The notes: a model not told the origin generated them from the sequence alone. A stretch of 64,000 nucleotides of DNA from Hymenobacter piscis (GCF_018760735.1 NZ_JAHHZN010000003.1:340112-404111); one strand, 5' to 3'; shown: positions 1-8,707, numbered from the stretch's first letter. Numbers and translations: made by a program.

Positions 1-588
1 TCGTTCATTATCCGCTACGGCGAGGCCCAGAATATCACCCAGCTCAGCGGCTTCACCCAGGAGCTGGTGCGCCTGCTGAGCCTGGCCACCAACTGGGCCG
101 CCGCCCTGTTCGGCAACACGCCCGAGGCCCTGGACACCACGGCCGGCTTCACCAAGGCCGTGGGTGCGGTGCTGGTGGCCTCCTACTGGTTCGGGGTGAT
201 GGTGGGACGCATCCTCGGCATTCCGCTGCTCACCCGCTTCGATGCCCGCAAGCTGCTGGCGGGCGTGTGCGCCGCCGGCGTGGCCCTGGTGGTGCTGTCC
301 ATCTTCAGCCAGGGCGAAATGGCCCTGTGGCTGGTGGTGCTCTGTGGGCTGTGCAACGCCATTATCTGGCCCGTGGTGTTCCCGCTGGCCATTACCGGAT
401 TGGGCCGCTTCACCAAGCAGGGCTCCTCCTACCTCATCATGGCCATCGTGGGCGGGGCCATCATCCCGCCCCTGATGGGCCTGATTTCCACCCACGGCGG
501 CGGCCTGCGCGTGGCCTTCGTGCTGCCGGCCCTCTGCTACGCCTACCTGCTCTTCTACGCCCTGAGCGGCTACCGGGTGCAGCGGTAA
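1..588 (+). CDS. Sugar MFS transporter, C-terminal part (FucP/GluP-like)
   Basis: The reading frame is open from base 1, so the gene starts before the window; 195 C-terminal residues are visible. They form about five hydrophobic helices. A run around residues 115-160 (CNAIIWPVVFPLA, then GLGRFTKQGSS and AIVGGAIIPP) matches the C-terminal half of the glucose/galactose and fucose permeases of the major facilitator superfamily. These are inner-membrane proteins that import sugars with protons or sodium. Substrate cannot be decided from this fragment. The protein ends in a short polar tail (YRVQR), normal for the family. Confidence 0.85.
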   Translation, partial: SFIIRYGEAQNITQLSGFTQELVRLLSLATNWAAALFGNTPEALDTTAGFTKAVGAVLVASYWFGVMVGRILGIPLLTRFDARKLLAGVCAAGVALVVLSIFSQGEMALWLVVLCGLCNAIIWPVVFPLAITGLGRFTKQGSSYLIMAIVGGAIIPPLMGLISTHGGGLRVAFVLPALCYAYLLFYALSGYRVQR

Positions 589-738
589 GCGAAGCTGCCA
601 GGCCGGCGGCTGCCTGGACCGCAACATGCGCCACTTCTGCAGTTCATCTCCAACGCGCGACTTTCCGTAGAGCTGCAAGACCGGCAGGCCATCCCCTGAC
701 CGGGCTCCGTGTCTGCTTTATGCCCGTTTGAGTTGCTG

Positions 739-1767
739 ATGTCTTTGTTTTTTGCTGGCCTGTCCACTTTCCGCACCTCCCGCAGGCGTTACTCCTACCT
801 GGCCATCCTGGCAGCTACGGCGTTAGGGCTGGCTTTTCCCAACCAGGCTGACCGGCTGCTGGCCCTGCCCCTGGTAGTGGGCATGGTGGGGCTGGGCGTG
901 GCCCACGGCGCCTGCGACCAGTGGGTGGTACCGGCCGCCGTACCCAGCTCGGGGCTTATGGGCAGTTGGCACTACTGGCTGCGCTTTCTGGTGGGTTACC
1001 TGGGCCTGGCCGCCCTGGTGGGAGTATTGTGGTGGGGGTGGCCAGCGCTTACGGTAGGCCTGTTTTTTCTGCTCACCGTCTGGCACTGGGGCTCGGCCGA
1101 TGCGCCTGCTACTCCGCGTGTATCCGCTGGCGGATGGTTGGTGCACAGCCTGCTGCGCGGCCTGCTGCTGTTTGCCGTGCCCGCCTGGTGGTGGCCGGTC
1201 CAAACCAGCAACATAGTCAACGACCTGTTGGTGTTTGCCGGAAGTTCCGCGCTACGGCCGGCCGCTTTCAGCGTTGCTGCCCAAAGCCTGGGAGCGGTAG
1301 TGCTGGCCGGACACCTGGGTTTGTGGGCCGTTTATGGTCGCCAAGGCCGCGTTGGTGTGGTGCTCACCGACCTGCTGGAGACTACCCTGTTGCTGGGGCT
1401 GCTGGTGGTGTTGCCGCCCCGCTTATCGGTGGGGGTGTACTTCGTATTCTGGCACAGCCTGCAGCATGTGCTGCGCCTCAACCACTGGCTGGGCCGCTCC
1501 GGGGCCCCAGGAAAGCCCCGGCTGCTGGCCGAGCTCACGTTCTTTCTGCGCCGAGCGGCCCCGTTACTCGCCCTGAGCTGCCTGGCACTGCTGCTTATGG
1601 GTTGGTGGCTGGCGGCGGAGCAGCGCCCCTCGGCGGCCGCCTGGTTTAGCTTCGCGCTGGTGGTGGCCTCTATTGTGACGATGCCCCACGCCCTGCTCGT
1701 GACGCTGGTCATGGATGCCCGCCACTGGCGGATGCTCCGGCGCCCCGCCCCCGGCCAGCACCCCTGA
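739..1767 (+). CDS. blh: Brp/Blh-type beta-carotene 15,15'-dioxygenase
   Basis: A 342-residue polytopic membrane protein. Conserved histidine motifs of the Brp/Blh family are present: HGACDQ near residue 56, WHWGSAD near 115, FWHSLQH near 235 and MPHALL near 320. Family members cleave beta-carotene into two retinals, usually to supply a microbial rhodopsin. I chose the ATG at 739, which gives an MSLFF start before the first helix; an in-frame GTG at 709 would add ten residues. The gene converges on the DUF547 gene with 15 bases between stops. No rhodopsin gene lies in the window, so the use of the retinal is unknown. Confidence 0.87.
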   Translation: MSLFFAGLSTFRTSRRRYSYLAILAATALGLAFPNQADRLLALPLVVGMVGLGVAHGACDQWVVPAAVPSSGLMGSWHYWLRFLVGYLGLAALVGVLWWGWPALTVGLFFLLTVWHWGSADAPATPRVSAGGWLVHSLLRGLLLFAVPAWWWPVQTSNIVNDLLVFAGSSALRPAAFSVAAQSLGAVVLAGHLGLWAVYGRQGRVGVVLTDLLETTLLLGLLVVLPPRLSVGVYFVFWHSLQHVLRLNHWLGRSGAPGKPRLLAELTFFLRRAAPLLALSCLALLLMGWWLAAEQRPSAAAWFSFALVVASIVTMPHALLVTLVMDARHWRMLRRPAPGQHP

Positions 1768-1782
1768 GGCAGGCGGCTTGCC

Positions 1783-2595
1783 CTACCGCTGCTCGTTCAG
1801 GCTCCAGTCGTATTCCTTGTAGCTGAGCGTGGCGTTGGGGTCGATTTTCTGCCGGGCGTAGCGGTTCACGGCGTCCGGGACGGAGGTGCTGCCGTTCTTT
1901 TTGAAGTCGCCGGGATAGAAGCGGTAGATGGCCGAGAGCGTGGGGGCATTGGCGGGCGTGAGGTCGTTTTTTTGGGGGTTGTTGATGAAGTCCCGGCCCT
2001 GGTCGGCGAGCTGGTCTTGCACGCGGGCGCCCACGTAGGCCTCGTTGCGCAGGCGCGGGCACGACATGGCGGCGCACACCAGCGCGTAGTGTATCCGGTT
2101 GTCGTCGAACTGCTTGCGGATGATGCGGTGCTCAAGGTCGTTGAGCGTGTAGCGTTTGCCCCCGAGCGGGATGAACGCCTGGTCCCAGACGGTATTGACG
2201 AAGATTTTGTCGCCCCCCAGGTCCTTGATGCTCTTGACCGGGTAGGCCCGCAGAATGCGCTGCACCGTGAAGGCGTTGTAGGCGTTAAGCCAGTACGCCA
2301 GCTTTTCGTCGGCCGGGGCCTGTTTCGTGGGCAGATTGTCGCCGAGGGTTTTCAGGTAGGCGTTCAACGCGGCGCTGTCCTGCTGCAGGCCCCGGTAGTT
2401 TACCAGGCCCTGGTCATCGACGTACTGTTTGAGCAGCACATCCCAGGCGGCATGGTCGAGGGGGCGGCCGGAGCCGGACGTGGGATTGAGCGGAATCAGG
2501 TAGCTCACGTAGCCGCAGCCGGTTTGGGCGAGGGTACCGGCGGCCAGCAGGGAAAACAGGGCCAGGCGGGAGAACAAGCGAGGAATACGCTTCAT
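1783..2595 (-). CDS. DUF547 domain lipoprotein
   Basis: 270 residues from the ATG at 2595. The N-terminus is a lipoprotein-type signal (basic start, hydrophobic core, Cys at about 27 after QTG, a loose lipobox). The rest is a DUF547 domain with its hallmarks: WLNAYNAFT, the VKSIKDLGG segment, and HYALVCAAMSCPRLR. DUF547 proteins are widespread in Bacteroidota and Proteobacteria, are predicted exported, and have no established activity; the conserved Cys and His suggest a catalytic role by inference only. An upstream in-frame extension to 2838 reads through a palindromic repeat and is not credible. A paralogue lies at 58102-58878. Confidence 0.88.
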   Translation of the reverse strand: MKRIPRLFSRLALFSLLAAGTLAQTGCGYVSYLIPLNPTSGSGRPLDHAAWDVLLKQYVDDQGLVNYRGLQQDSAALNAYLKTLGDNLPTKQAPADEKLAYWLNAYNAFTVQRILRAYPVKSIKDLGGDKIFVNTVWDQAFIPLGGKRYTLNDLEHRIIRKQFDDNRIHYALVCAAMSCPRLRNEAYVGARVQDQLADQGRDFINNPQKNDLTPANAPTLSAIYRFYPGDFKKNGSTSVPDAVNRYARQKIDPNATLSYKEYDWSLNEQR

Positions 2596-2684
2596 AAATG
2601 AGGGGCCTGAAGGAACGCGGAAGTAGAAACAACTATACGGTGATTCGTAGCCCAACAGTTGTAGGGAAAGATGAATAGGGAAAA

Positions 2685-2783
2685 GAACGTCATTCCGAGC
2701 TTGCCGAGGAATCTCGGAATGACGTTGTAATGCTAACCCAACGTCAGCACGCGAGATTCCTCGGCAAGCTCGGAATGACGTTC
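2685..2783. repeat. REP-like palindrome, core type A
   Basis: Two inverted arms: the left begins GAACGTCATTCCGAGC and the right ends GCTCGGAATGACGTTC. Each arm itself holds a small ATTCC/GGAAT hairpin. The right arm has the full type A core (GCGTGCTGACGTTG when read inward-to-outward on the other strand); in the left arm this part is replaced by GGAATGACGTTG, as if a second copy of the outer end had been pasted in. Confidence 0.85.
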
Positions 2784-2796
2784 TCCTAACTCCCCC

Positions 2797-2855
2797 CTGG
2801 CAACTGGCAACTGGCAACTGGCAACTGGCAACTGGCAACTGGCAACTGGCAACTG
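2797..2855. repeat. Heptamer array (CAACTGG)n
   Basis: From 2801 there are seven perfect CAACTGG units plus six bases of an eighth. The array ends six bases before a TACCTTTA box that is a likely -7 element for murB, so it fills the region where the -33 element should be. Every unit offers a CTGG in that area. Confidence 0.95.
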
Positions 2856-2860
2856 AAATG

Positions 2861-2868
2861 TACCTTTA
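2861..2868 (+). promoter_or_regulatory. Possible -7 element of murB
   Basis: TACCTTTA fits the Bacteroidota -7 consensus TAnnTTTG in all but the last base and stands 24 bases before the murB ATG. No TTG is found 19 bases upstream; the position holds CTG inside the heptamer array. Confidence 0.4.
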
Positions 2869-2892
2869 CGGCCTCACGATTCTGCTTTGCGC

Positions 2893-3921
2893 ATGTCCCC
2901 GGCTCCTGCTCTTGAACACCACGTTTCGCTTCGCCCCTATAACACCTTCGGCCTAGAGGTAACGGCCCGCCTGTTTGCCCGTTTCACGTCAGTGGAGGAG
3001 CTGCGGGCCCTGCTGGCCCTGCCCGAAGTACAAAGCGCCGAGAAGCTGGTGCTGGGCGGGGGCTCCAACCTGCTCTTCACCCGGAACTTCGACGGCGTGG
3101 TGCTCAAAAACGAAATCCGGGGCCTGGAAATCGTGCGCCAGGACGAGGAGGCGGCCCTGGTGCGGGCCGGGGCCGGGGAAAGCTGGCACGGGCTGGTGCA
3201 GTACACCCTCGACCAGGAGCTGAGCGGCATCGAGAACCTGTCCCTGATTCCGGGCACCGTGGGCGCGGCTCCCTTGCAGAACATCGGCGCTTACGGGGCC
3301 GAGCTCAAGGATACCTTTGAGCAGCTGGAGGCCCTGGAAACCGCCACCGGCCAGCTACGCACCTTCTCGGCCGCCGAGTGCGGCTTCGGCTACCGCGAAA
3401 GCGTGTTCAAGGGCCCGCTCAAAAACCAGTTCATCGTGACCGGGGTGCTGCTGCGCCTGTCGCGCCGCCACCAGCCCAACGTGCGCTACGGCGACATCCA
3501 GACCACCCTCCAGGACATGGGCATTGAGGGCGAGCCCACCCCGCGCCACATCAGCGAGGCCGTCAGCAGCATCCGCCGCAGCAAGCTCCCCGACCCGGCC
3601 CAGGTGGGCAACGCGGGCTCCTTCTTCAAGAACCCGGAAATTTCCCAGGCCCGGTTCGATGAGTTGAAGGCCCGCTACCCAGCCCTGCCCGGCTACCCCG
3701 TGCCGGGCGGCGTGAAAGTGCCCGCGGCCTGGCTGATTGAGCAGTGCGGCTGGAAGGGCCTGCGCCGCGGCCCCCACGGCGTGCACGACCGGCAGGCCCT
3801 GGTGCTGGTCAACCACGGTGGGGCCCAGGGCCAGGACATCCGCGACCTAGCCTACGAAATCATTGCCTCGGTGCGCGCCACGTTTGGCATCGAGCTCCAC
3901 CCCGAAGTCAACATTCTCTGA
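2893..3921 (+). CDS. murB: UDP-N-acetylenolpyruvoylglucosamine reductase
   Basis: 342 residues from ATG 2893 (an in-frame TTG two codons earlier is less likely). MurB reduces UDP-GlcNAc-enolpyruvate to UDP-MurNAc with NADPH and FAD, the second committed step of cytoplasmic peptidoglycan precursor synthesis. Visible: YNTFGLE near the start, the FAD-binding LGGGSNLL near residue 55, IPGTVGAAPLQNIGAYG near 120, the proton-donor Ser in GNAGSFFKNP near 240, and the C-terminal Glu in HPEVNIL. Length and motif order fit type I MurB, as in E. coli. It stands alone on the plus strand, not in a division-cell-wall cluster. Confidence 0.97.
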   Translation: MSPAPALEHHVSLRPYNTFGLEVTARLFARFTSVEELRALLALPEVQSAEKLVLGGGSNLLFTRNFDGVVLKNEIRGLEIVRQDEEAALVRAGAGESWHGLVQYTLDQELSGIENLSLIPGTVGAAPLQNIGAYGAELKDTFEQLEALETATGQLRTFSAAECGFGYRESVFKGPLKNQFIVTGVLLRLSRRHQPNVRYGDIQTTLQDMGIEGEPTPRHISEAVSSIRRSKLPDPAQVGNAGSFFKNPEISQARFDELKARYPALPGYPVPGGVKVPAAWLIEQCGWKGLRRGPHGVHDRQALVLVNHGGAQGQDIRDLAYEIIASVRATFGIELHPEVNIL

Positions 3922-3930
3922 GAACACCCG

Positions 3931-3969
3931 GCCGGCCCGGCTGCCCCCGCGGCAGTCGGGCCGGCTTTT
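3931..3969 (+). terminator. Rho-independent terminator of murB
   Basis: A GC-rich stem (GCCGGCCCG with CGGGCCGGC, plus an inner CTGCC/GGCAG) is followed by TTTT, ten bases after the murB stop. Confidence 0.75.
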
Positions 3970-4111
3970 GGGGGCATTTTCGGTTTCCGACCGGCCGGTC
4001 CGTTTTTTTCGCGGGCGAATAGCCGTAAGTTTACCGGTACTGTTGCGCTTTACTTTTTTGCCCTTCTGCCTGCTTCTACCCTCCCAACTGTTTGCCCCAC
4101 AACCTGCCTGC

Positions 4112-5140
4112 ATGAAACACGTTCTGCTCCCCGTTCTGCTCCTGTCTTCCGCTGGCCTGGCCCTGGCCCAGAAACCAGCGTCCCGGCCTAAGTCCGCCAC
4201 CCGCCCGACGCCCGCGGCCCCGGCCGCGCCGGCCCCGGCGCCTGGTACTACCATTACCGCCGCCCGCCTGGCCGGTCCGGGCATGAGCGTGACGGTGCGC
4301 GGCGTTGTCACCAACGGGCCGGAACTGGGGCAGCTGCGCTTCGTGCAGGACCAGCAGGCCGGCCTGGCCGTGTTTTCCACCACCAACGCCGACCTGCACG
4401 CCCTGGTGCCCGGCGACAGTGTGCTGCTGACCGGCACGCTCAAGGACTATAAAGGTCTGCTGGAAATGGACCCGGTGGCCAGCGTGGTGAAGCTCGGCGC
4501 CGGCCGCCGGGTAGTGCCCCTGGAAGTAGCGGCCGCCGACCTGAGCTCAGCCTTTGTGGAAGCCAACGAAGGCCGCCTGCTGCGCATTAAAGGCCTGAGC
4601 CGCCTCACCACCACCGGCGGCGGCGCGGTGGAGAAGCTGGCCGGCAACGCCAACTACCTGCTCGATGGCCAGCCGGCCACGCCCATCCGCATCAACGTGG
4701 CCTCGACCGGGGAGCGGGGTATCGTGGACAAAACCGCGCCCGCCGGCTCCTTCGATCTGGTGGGTTCCCTCAGCCAGTTCACGCAGTCGGGCACGGGCGG
4801 CTACCAGCTGCTGCCGCGCACCTTCGCCGATTTTGTGGTGGCCGGCGGGCTGCCCGTGGTGAAGGGCGAACCCATCCCGACCAATATCTACCGCAACGGC
4901 TTTACGGTGATGTTCCAGACGGTGAACCCGGGCACGGCCAAGGTAGAATACGGCCTGACCTCGGAGTTGGGCCAGGTAGTCAGCCTCCCGGAAATGGCGA
5001 CCAGCCACCGCGTGGAGCTGGAAAACCTGGAGCCCAACACCACCTACTACGTGCGGGTGTCGGCCACCAACGCCGCGGGCACCTCGTCGTCGGCCGCCGT
5101 GCCCATTCTCACCGACAACAAAAAGCGTCCGAACCGCTAG
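4112..5140 (+). CDS. Secreted OB-fold / FN3-like protein
   Basis: 342 residues from the ATG at 4112, which opens a clear signal peptide ending ALAQ near residue 20; longer in-frame extensions are mostly non-coding leader. Then come an Ala/Pro-rich linker (22-48), a domain with GVVTNGPELGQLRFVQD and GDSVLLTGTLKDYKGLLEMDPV that resembles the YhcR-type OB-fold found beside extracellular nucleases, and a fibronectin III-like domain (about 255-335) with TTYYVRVSATNAAGTS. Both domains align closely with the N-terminal half of the next gene, so the two are tandem duplicates. This copy lacks the phospholipase D and sorting domains. Function unknown; binding of nucleic acid or sugar is a guess. Confidence 0.8.
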   Translation: MKHVLLPVLLLSSAGLALAQKPASRPKSATRPTPAAPAAPAPAPGTTITAARLAGPGMSVTVRGVVTNGPELGQLRFVQDQQAGLAVFSTTNADLHALVPGDSVLLTGTLKDYKGLLEMDPVASVVKLGAGRRVVPLEVAAADLSSAFVEANEGRLLRIKGLSRLTTTGGGAVEKLAGNANYLLDGQPATPIRINVASTGERGIVDKTAPAGSFDLVGSLSQFTQSGTGGYQLLPRTFADFVVAGGLPVVKGEPIPTNIYRNGFTVMFQTVNPGTAKVEYGLTSELGQVVSLPEMATSHRVELENLEPNTTYYVRVSATNAAGTSSSAAVPILTDNKKRPNR

Positions 5141-5153
5141 GCGGACACCGGGC

Positions 5154-5215
5154 GGGGCCGCCACAACCGGGGCCGACGGCTTAACCACCAGTCGGCCCCC
5201 GATTGTGGCGGCCCC
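5154..5215. terminator. Long hairpin between the paralogues
   Basis: Arms of about 24 bases (GGGGCCGCCACAA and its complement at the outside, GGGGCCGAC inside) with a 13-base loop. It may end transcription of the upstream gene or separate expression of the pair; the run of T after it is poor. Confidence 0.6.
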
Positions 5216-5255
5216 GGTTGGTACGTTTTCATACCCTTTTTCTTTTTCGCATTTG

Positions 5256-7556
5256 ATGAAACGCTTTACTTTTCTGGTGGTGCTGTTCGGCGCCGCTTTA
5301 GGGCAGCAGGTGCAGGCCCAAACGGCCATTTCCATTGCCGCGGCCCGCGCCCAGGCCCCCGCCTACAACACCTCGGGCGCCAGCGTAACGCTGCGCGGCG
5401 TCGTCACCAACGGCTCGGAGCTGGGCGCCATCCGTTACATGCAGGATGGTACGGCCGGCATCGGGGTGTACTCGTCCACGCTGACGGCCAACCTCGTGCC
5501 CGGCGACTCCATTGTGGTAACCGGCACGCTCAAGGATTATAACGGCCTGCTGGAAGTAGACCCCGTCGCTTCGCTGACTCTGCTAGCCGGCAACCGGCCC
5601 CTGCCCCAGCCGGTGGAATTTGCTTCCGCCAACGCCGCCGCCGCCTACGCCGAGCAGTACGAAGGCCAGCTGGTGAAGCTCCGGGATGCCACCACCGTGA
5701 CCACCACCACGGGCGCGGCCGTGACCTCGTTTACCAACACGACCTACCGCATCAGCGGCAACGCCACCACCGTTCTGTACGTGAACAAGGCCTCCAGCGG
5801 TCCCGACGGCCTGATGGGCAAGCCTTCCCCCACCGGCATTTTCGACGTGGTGGGCATCATGAGCCAGTACACCACCAAGGCCCCCGTGGCCGGGGCGGCC
5901 GGCTACCAGCTGCTGCCCCGCCGCTACGCCGACTTCCAGCAGGGCACCACGCCCAACCTGCTCAACACGCCCTTCCCGACCAACATCACCCCCTCGGGCT
6001 TCACGGTGAACTTCCGTACCCAGAACGCGGGCGACACCAAGCTGGCCTACGCCACGTCGGCGGCGGGTCCGTTCACCACGGTATCGGCCGCGGCCAGCAC
6101 CACTGACCACTCCCTGGCCCTGACGGGCCTGCAGCCGGCCACCATCTACTACGTGCAGGCCACCAGCACCAACGCCACCGGCCTGTCGGAGTCGCGGGTG
6201 GTGCCCATGATTACGGCCTCGCTCTCCTCGGGCAAGATGCGCACCTACTTCACCAACCCCGTGAAAACGTCGGTAGCCCTGGCCGGCAACGAGGCGGTGT
6301 ACCTGCCCGGCGGGGCCGTGGCCGATACCATTGCCCGCTACATCGGCCGCGCCCAACAGACGCTCGACATTGCCATCTATAACTGGAACAGCGACATTAT
6401 TGTAGCGGCCGTGAATGCCGCCAAGGCCCGCGGGGTAAACGTGCGCGTGCTTTTCGAAGCCGACAACAACAATTTCAGCCTGGCCAAACTGAGCGCCGGC
6501 ATTCCGACCCTGGGCCGCCAGACGACCCGCAACCTGATGCACAACAAGTTTGTGGTGATTGACGCCAACAGCCCCGACCCCAATCAGCCCTGGGTGTGGT
6601 CGGGCTCCACGAACTGGACTTCGGCCCAGCTCAGCACCGATGCCAACAACTCCCTGGCCATCCAGGACCAGGCACTGGCCCGGGTGTACACGGTGGAGTT
6701 CAACGAGATGTGGGGCAGCGGCACCCAGGCCACGGCCAAGTTTGGCTCGCTTAAAACCGACAACACCCCCCATTACCTCACCATCGGCGGCAAGCTGGTG
6801 GAGTCGTGGTTCTCGCCCACCGACAACGTGAACGGCCGCCTGATTCAGGCCATCCAGAGCGCCGACCATGACCTGCACATTGCCACCATGCTGCTCACCC
6901 AGAGCGACATCGGCAGTGCCATTGTCAGGCAGGTGCAGGCCCAAAATATCGGCGGCTGCACCGAGATGCTGCTGAACGAAATCACGGCCAACACCGCCGC
7001 CCAGAGCATTTTCGACAACATCCAGGGCGCCATCGGTAACCGCCTGATGCTCGCTAACACCGCCGGCATCATGCACCACAAGTACGCCATCATCGACGCC
7101 GGCGCCGCGCAGTCGGACCCGCAGGTGTTCGTGGGCTCGCACAACTGGAGCCTCTCGGCCAACACGGAGAATGACGAGAACACGCTCATCGTGCACGATG
7201 CCCGCGTGACCAACCAGTACTACCAGGAGTTCGCCCAGCGCATCGAGGACCAGAAAAACGGCGTGCAGCTCTGCAACCTGGTGCTGGGCAGACGCAACGC
7301 CACCGTGCAGCGCAGCAGCGTGCAGGTGTACCCCAACCCCACCAGCGGCCAGTTCCGCCTCCGCGTGCAGACGGGGGCCGCCCGCACCGCCCGCGTAGTG
7401 CTGCGCGACGCCACCGGCCGCGTGGTCCTCGACCAAACCAAGCCCCTCAACGGCCAGGAAGTAAGCGTAGACGCCTCCGACCTCAAAGCCGGCCTCTACC
7501 TGGTGCACATCGTGACGCCCGAAGCCACGCAGGTTAGCCGCGTAGTAGTGGAGTAG
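5256..7556 (+). CDS. Secreted phospholipase D-like nuclease with T9SS tail
   Basis: 766 residues from ATG 5256. Order: signal peptide (1-22, ending QVQAQ); OB-fold-like domain (about 25-220) and FN3-like domain (225-320), both paralogous to the previous gene; two phospholipase D domains with complete HxKx4D motifs, HNKFVVID at about 429 followed by GSTNW, and HHKYAIID at about 607 followed by GSHNW; and a type IX secretion C-terminal domain from about 688 (VYPNPTSGQF, then GLYLVHI). Two HKD motifs make one active site in this superfamily, which includes nucleases and phospholipases. The OB-fold partner favours an extracellular nuclease, by inference. It should cross the outer membrane through the gliding/T9SS machinery. 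Confidence 0.88.
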   Translation: MKRFTFLVVLFGAALGQQVQAQTAISIAAARAQAPAYNTSGASVTLRGVVTNGSELGAIRYMQDGTAGIGVYSSTLTANLVPGDSIVVTGTLKDYNGLLEVDPVASLTLLAGNRPLPQPVEFASANAAAAYAEQYEGQLVKLRDATTVTTTTGAAVTSFTNTTYRISGNATTVLYVNKASSGPDGLMGKPSPTGIFDVVGIMSQYTTKAPVAGAAGYQLLPRRYADFQQGTTPNLLNTPFPTNITPSGFTVNFRTQNAGDTKLAYATSAAGPFTTVSAAASTTDHSLALTGLQPATIYYVQATSTNATGLSESRVVPMITASLSSGKMRTYFTNPVKTSVALAGNEAVYLPGGAVADTIARYIGRAQQTLDIAIYNWNSDIIVAAVNAAKARGVNVRVLFEADNNNFSLAKLSAGIPTLGRQTTRNLMHNKFVVIDANSPDPNQPWVWSGSTNWTSAQLSTDANNSLAIQDQALARVYTVEFNEMWGSGTQATAKFGSLKTDNTPHYLTIGGKLVESWFSPTDNVNGRLIQAIQSADHDLHIATMLLTQSDIGSAIVRQVQAQNIGGCTEMLLNEITANTAAQSIFDNIQGAIGNRLMLANTAGIMHHKYAIIDAGAAQSDPQVFVGSHNWSLSANTENDENTLIVHDARVTNQYYQEFAQRIEDQKNGVQLCNLVLGRRNATVQRSSVQVYPNPTSGQFRLRVQTGAARTARVVLRDATGRVVLDQTKPLNGQEVSVDASDLKAGLYLVHIVTPEATQVSRVVVE

Positions 7557-7620
7557 ATTTTCTTGAGAAGTAAGATTATGAGAGGTGAGAAGTGAGACTT
7601 TTTGCCTGTTCTCCAAAACT

Positions 7621-7659
7621 AAAAGAGGCGGCTCCCGAAATTCGGGAGCCGCCTCTTTT
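7621..7659. terminator. Bidirectional terminator
   Basis: A perfect palindrome: AAAAGAGGCGGCTCCCGAA, one base, and its complement ending in TTTT. It lies between the convergent phospholipase D-like gene and rlmF. Confidence 0.9.
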
Positions 7660-7667
7660 CTGCTTCT

Positions 7668-7770
7668 GACTGTCATCCTGAGCAGCGCGAAGGATCTTAT
7701 CGCGCTGGAACGGCCATATCAACGACTTGCTGACGTGATAAGATCCTTCGCGCTGCTCAGGATGACAGTC
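7668..7770. repeat. REP-like palindrome, core type B
   Basis: Perfect inverted arms of 34 bases (7668-7701 and 7737-7770) with a 35-base loop. The arm reads GACTGTCATCCTGAGC, then AGCGCGAAGGATCTTATC. Each arm contains its own ATCCT/AGGAT hairpin. It is related to the element at 14387-14523 but differs from the type A elements elsewhere. Confidence 0.93.
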
Positions 7771-7774
7771 CCTA

Positions 7775-8707
7775 TTATGCCTTCCAGCGCCGTTGGGCCC
7801 ACTCCTGACGCTGCTCGGGCGTCTGGAAGGTCCAGGCGACGAGGCGGCTGATTTTCTGGCCCTGTTTCATTTCGATGGTGCGGGTTTCGGGCGAGCCGGC
7901 CACTTTGAGGAAGTGGTAGATGCTGGGCAGGGTTTCCTTCTTGGAGATGAGCGTGCTGAACCACAGCACCCGCTCGCGCACAGCCACGCTCTGGGCCACC
8001 ATGCGCTTCAAAAAGCCTTCCTCGCCGCCCTCGCACCACAGCTCCGTGTTCTGGCCGCCGAAGTTGAGCACCGGCCCGCCGCCGGCCGACTTGGGGTAGC
8101 CCAGGTTGCGGCCCTTGCGGCGGCTGCCGGCCGCCGCATCGGCGGCGGAAGCGTGGAAGGGCGGGTTGCACACCACCAGGTCGAACTCCTCCCGGGGCCT
8201 GACGATGTCCTCGAACACGAAGGCCGGATGACTCTGGGCCCGCAGCTCCACCTTACCCGCCAGCGCGGGGTTGGCCGCCACCATGCTTCTGGCCGCTTTC
8301 AGGGCCACCGTATCGGTTTCGGAGCCCACGAAGCGCCAGCCGTAGGCCTTGGCCCCGATGATGGGGTACACACAGTTGGCCCCCACGCCGATGTCGAGCA
8401 CGTGCACGGCCTTGTCGGTCGGGATGGTGCCGTCGAAGTCAGAAGCCAGCAGGTCGGCGGCGTAGTGGAGGTAGTCGGCGCGGCCGGGAATGGGCGGGCA
8501 GAGGTAGCCGGCCGGCACGTCCCAGTGCTGCACGTCGTAGTGTTGCAGCAGCAGCGCCTGGTTGAGGGCCTTCACGGCGGCGGGGTTGGCGAAGTCGATG
8601 CTGTTATCACCGGCCGGGTTGGGCACCACAAAGGCGCTCAGCGCGGGGCTGGCGGCCGTGAGTTGGGCGAAATCGTAGCGGCCGTTGTGGGGGTTGCGAG
8701 GATGCAA
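7775..8707 (-). CDS. rlmF: 23S rRNA (adenine(1618)-N6)-methyltransferase
   Basis: 310 residues. RlmF uses S-adenosylmethionine to methylate A1618 of 23S rRNA. Visible: LHPRNPHNGRYDF-type N-terminus, LLQHYDVQHWDVPAGYLCPPIPGRADYLHYAADLL, a SAM motif VLDIGVGANCVYP near residue 105 and the catalytic NPPFH near 180. The only usable start is a TTG at 8707. Relatives I recall carry extra residues before LHPRN, and here that place is taken by a CACATT-type repeat, so the native start may have been lost. The gene converges on the phospholipase D-like gene. Confidence 0.92.
   Translation of the reverse strand: MHPRNPHNGRYDFAQLTAASPALSAFVVPNPAGDNSIDFANPAAVKALNQALLLQHYDVQHWDVPAGYLCPPIPGRADYLHYAADLLASDFDGTIPTDKAVHVLDIGVGANCVYPIIGAKAYGWRFVGSETDTVALKAARSMVAANPALAGKVELRAQSHPAFVFEDIVRPREEFDLVVCNPPFHASAADAAAGSRRKGRNLGYPKSAGGGPVLNFGGQNTELWCEGGEEGFLKRMVAQSVAVRERVLWFSTLISKKETLPSIYHFLKVAGSPETRTIEMKQGQKISRLVAWTFQTPEQRQEWAQRRWKA

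Noticed and set aside
2596..2838. N-terminal extension of the DUF547 lipoprotein
   Set aside because: The added residues are translations of a REP palindrome and heptamers; the ATG at 2595 starts a proper signal peptide.
5583..7676. A 697-codon minus-strand frame over the phospholipase D-like gene
   Set aside because: Same antisense composition and no recognisable domain; it also runs through a terminator and a repeat.
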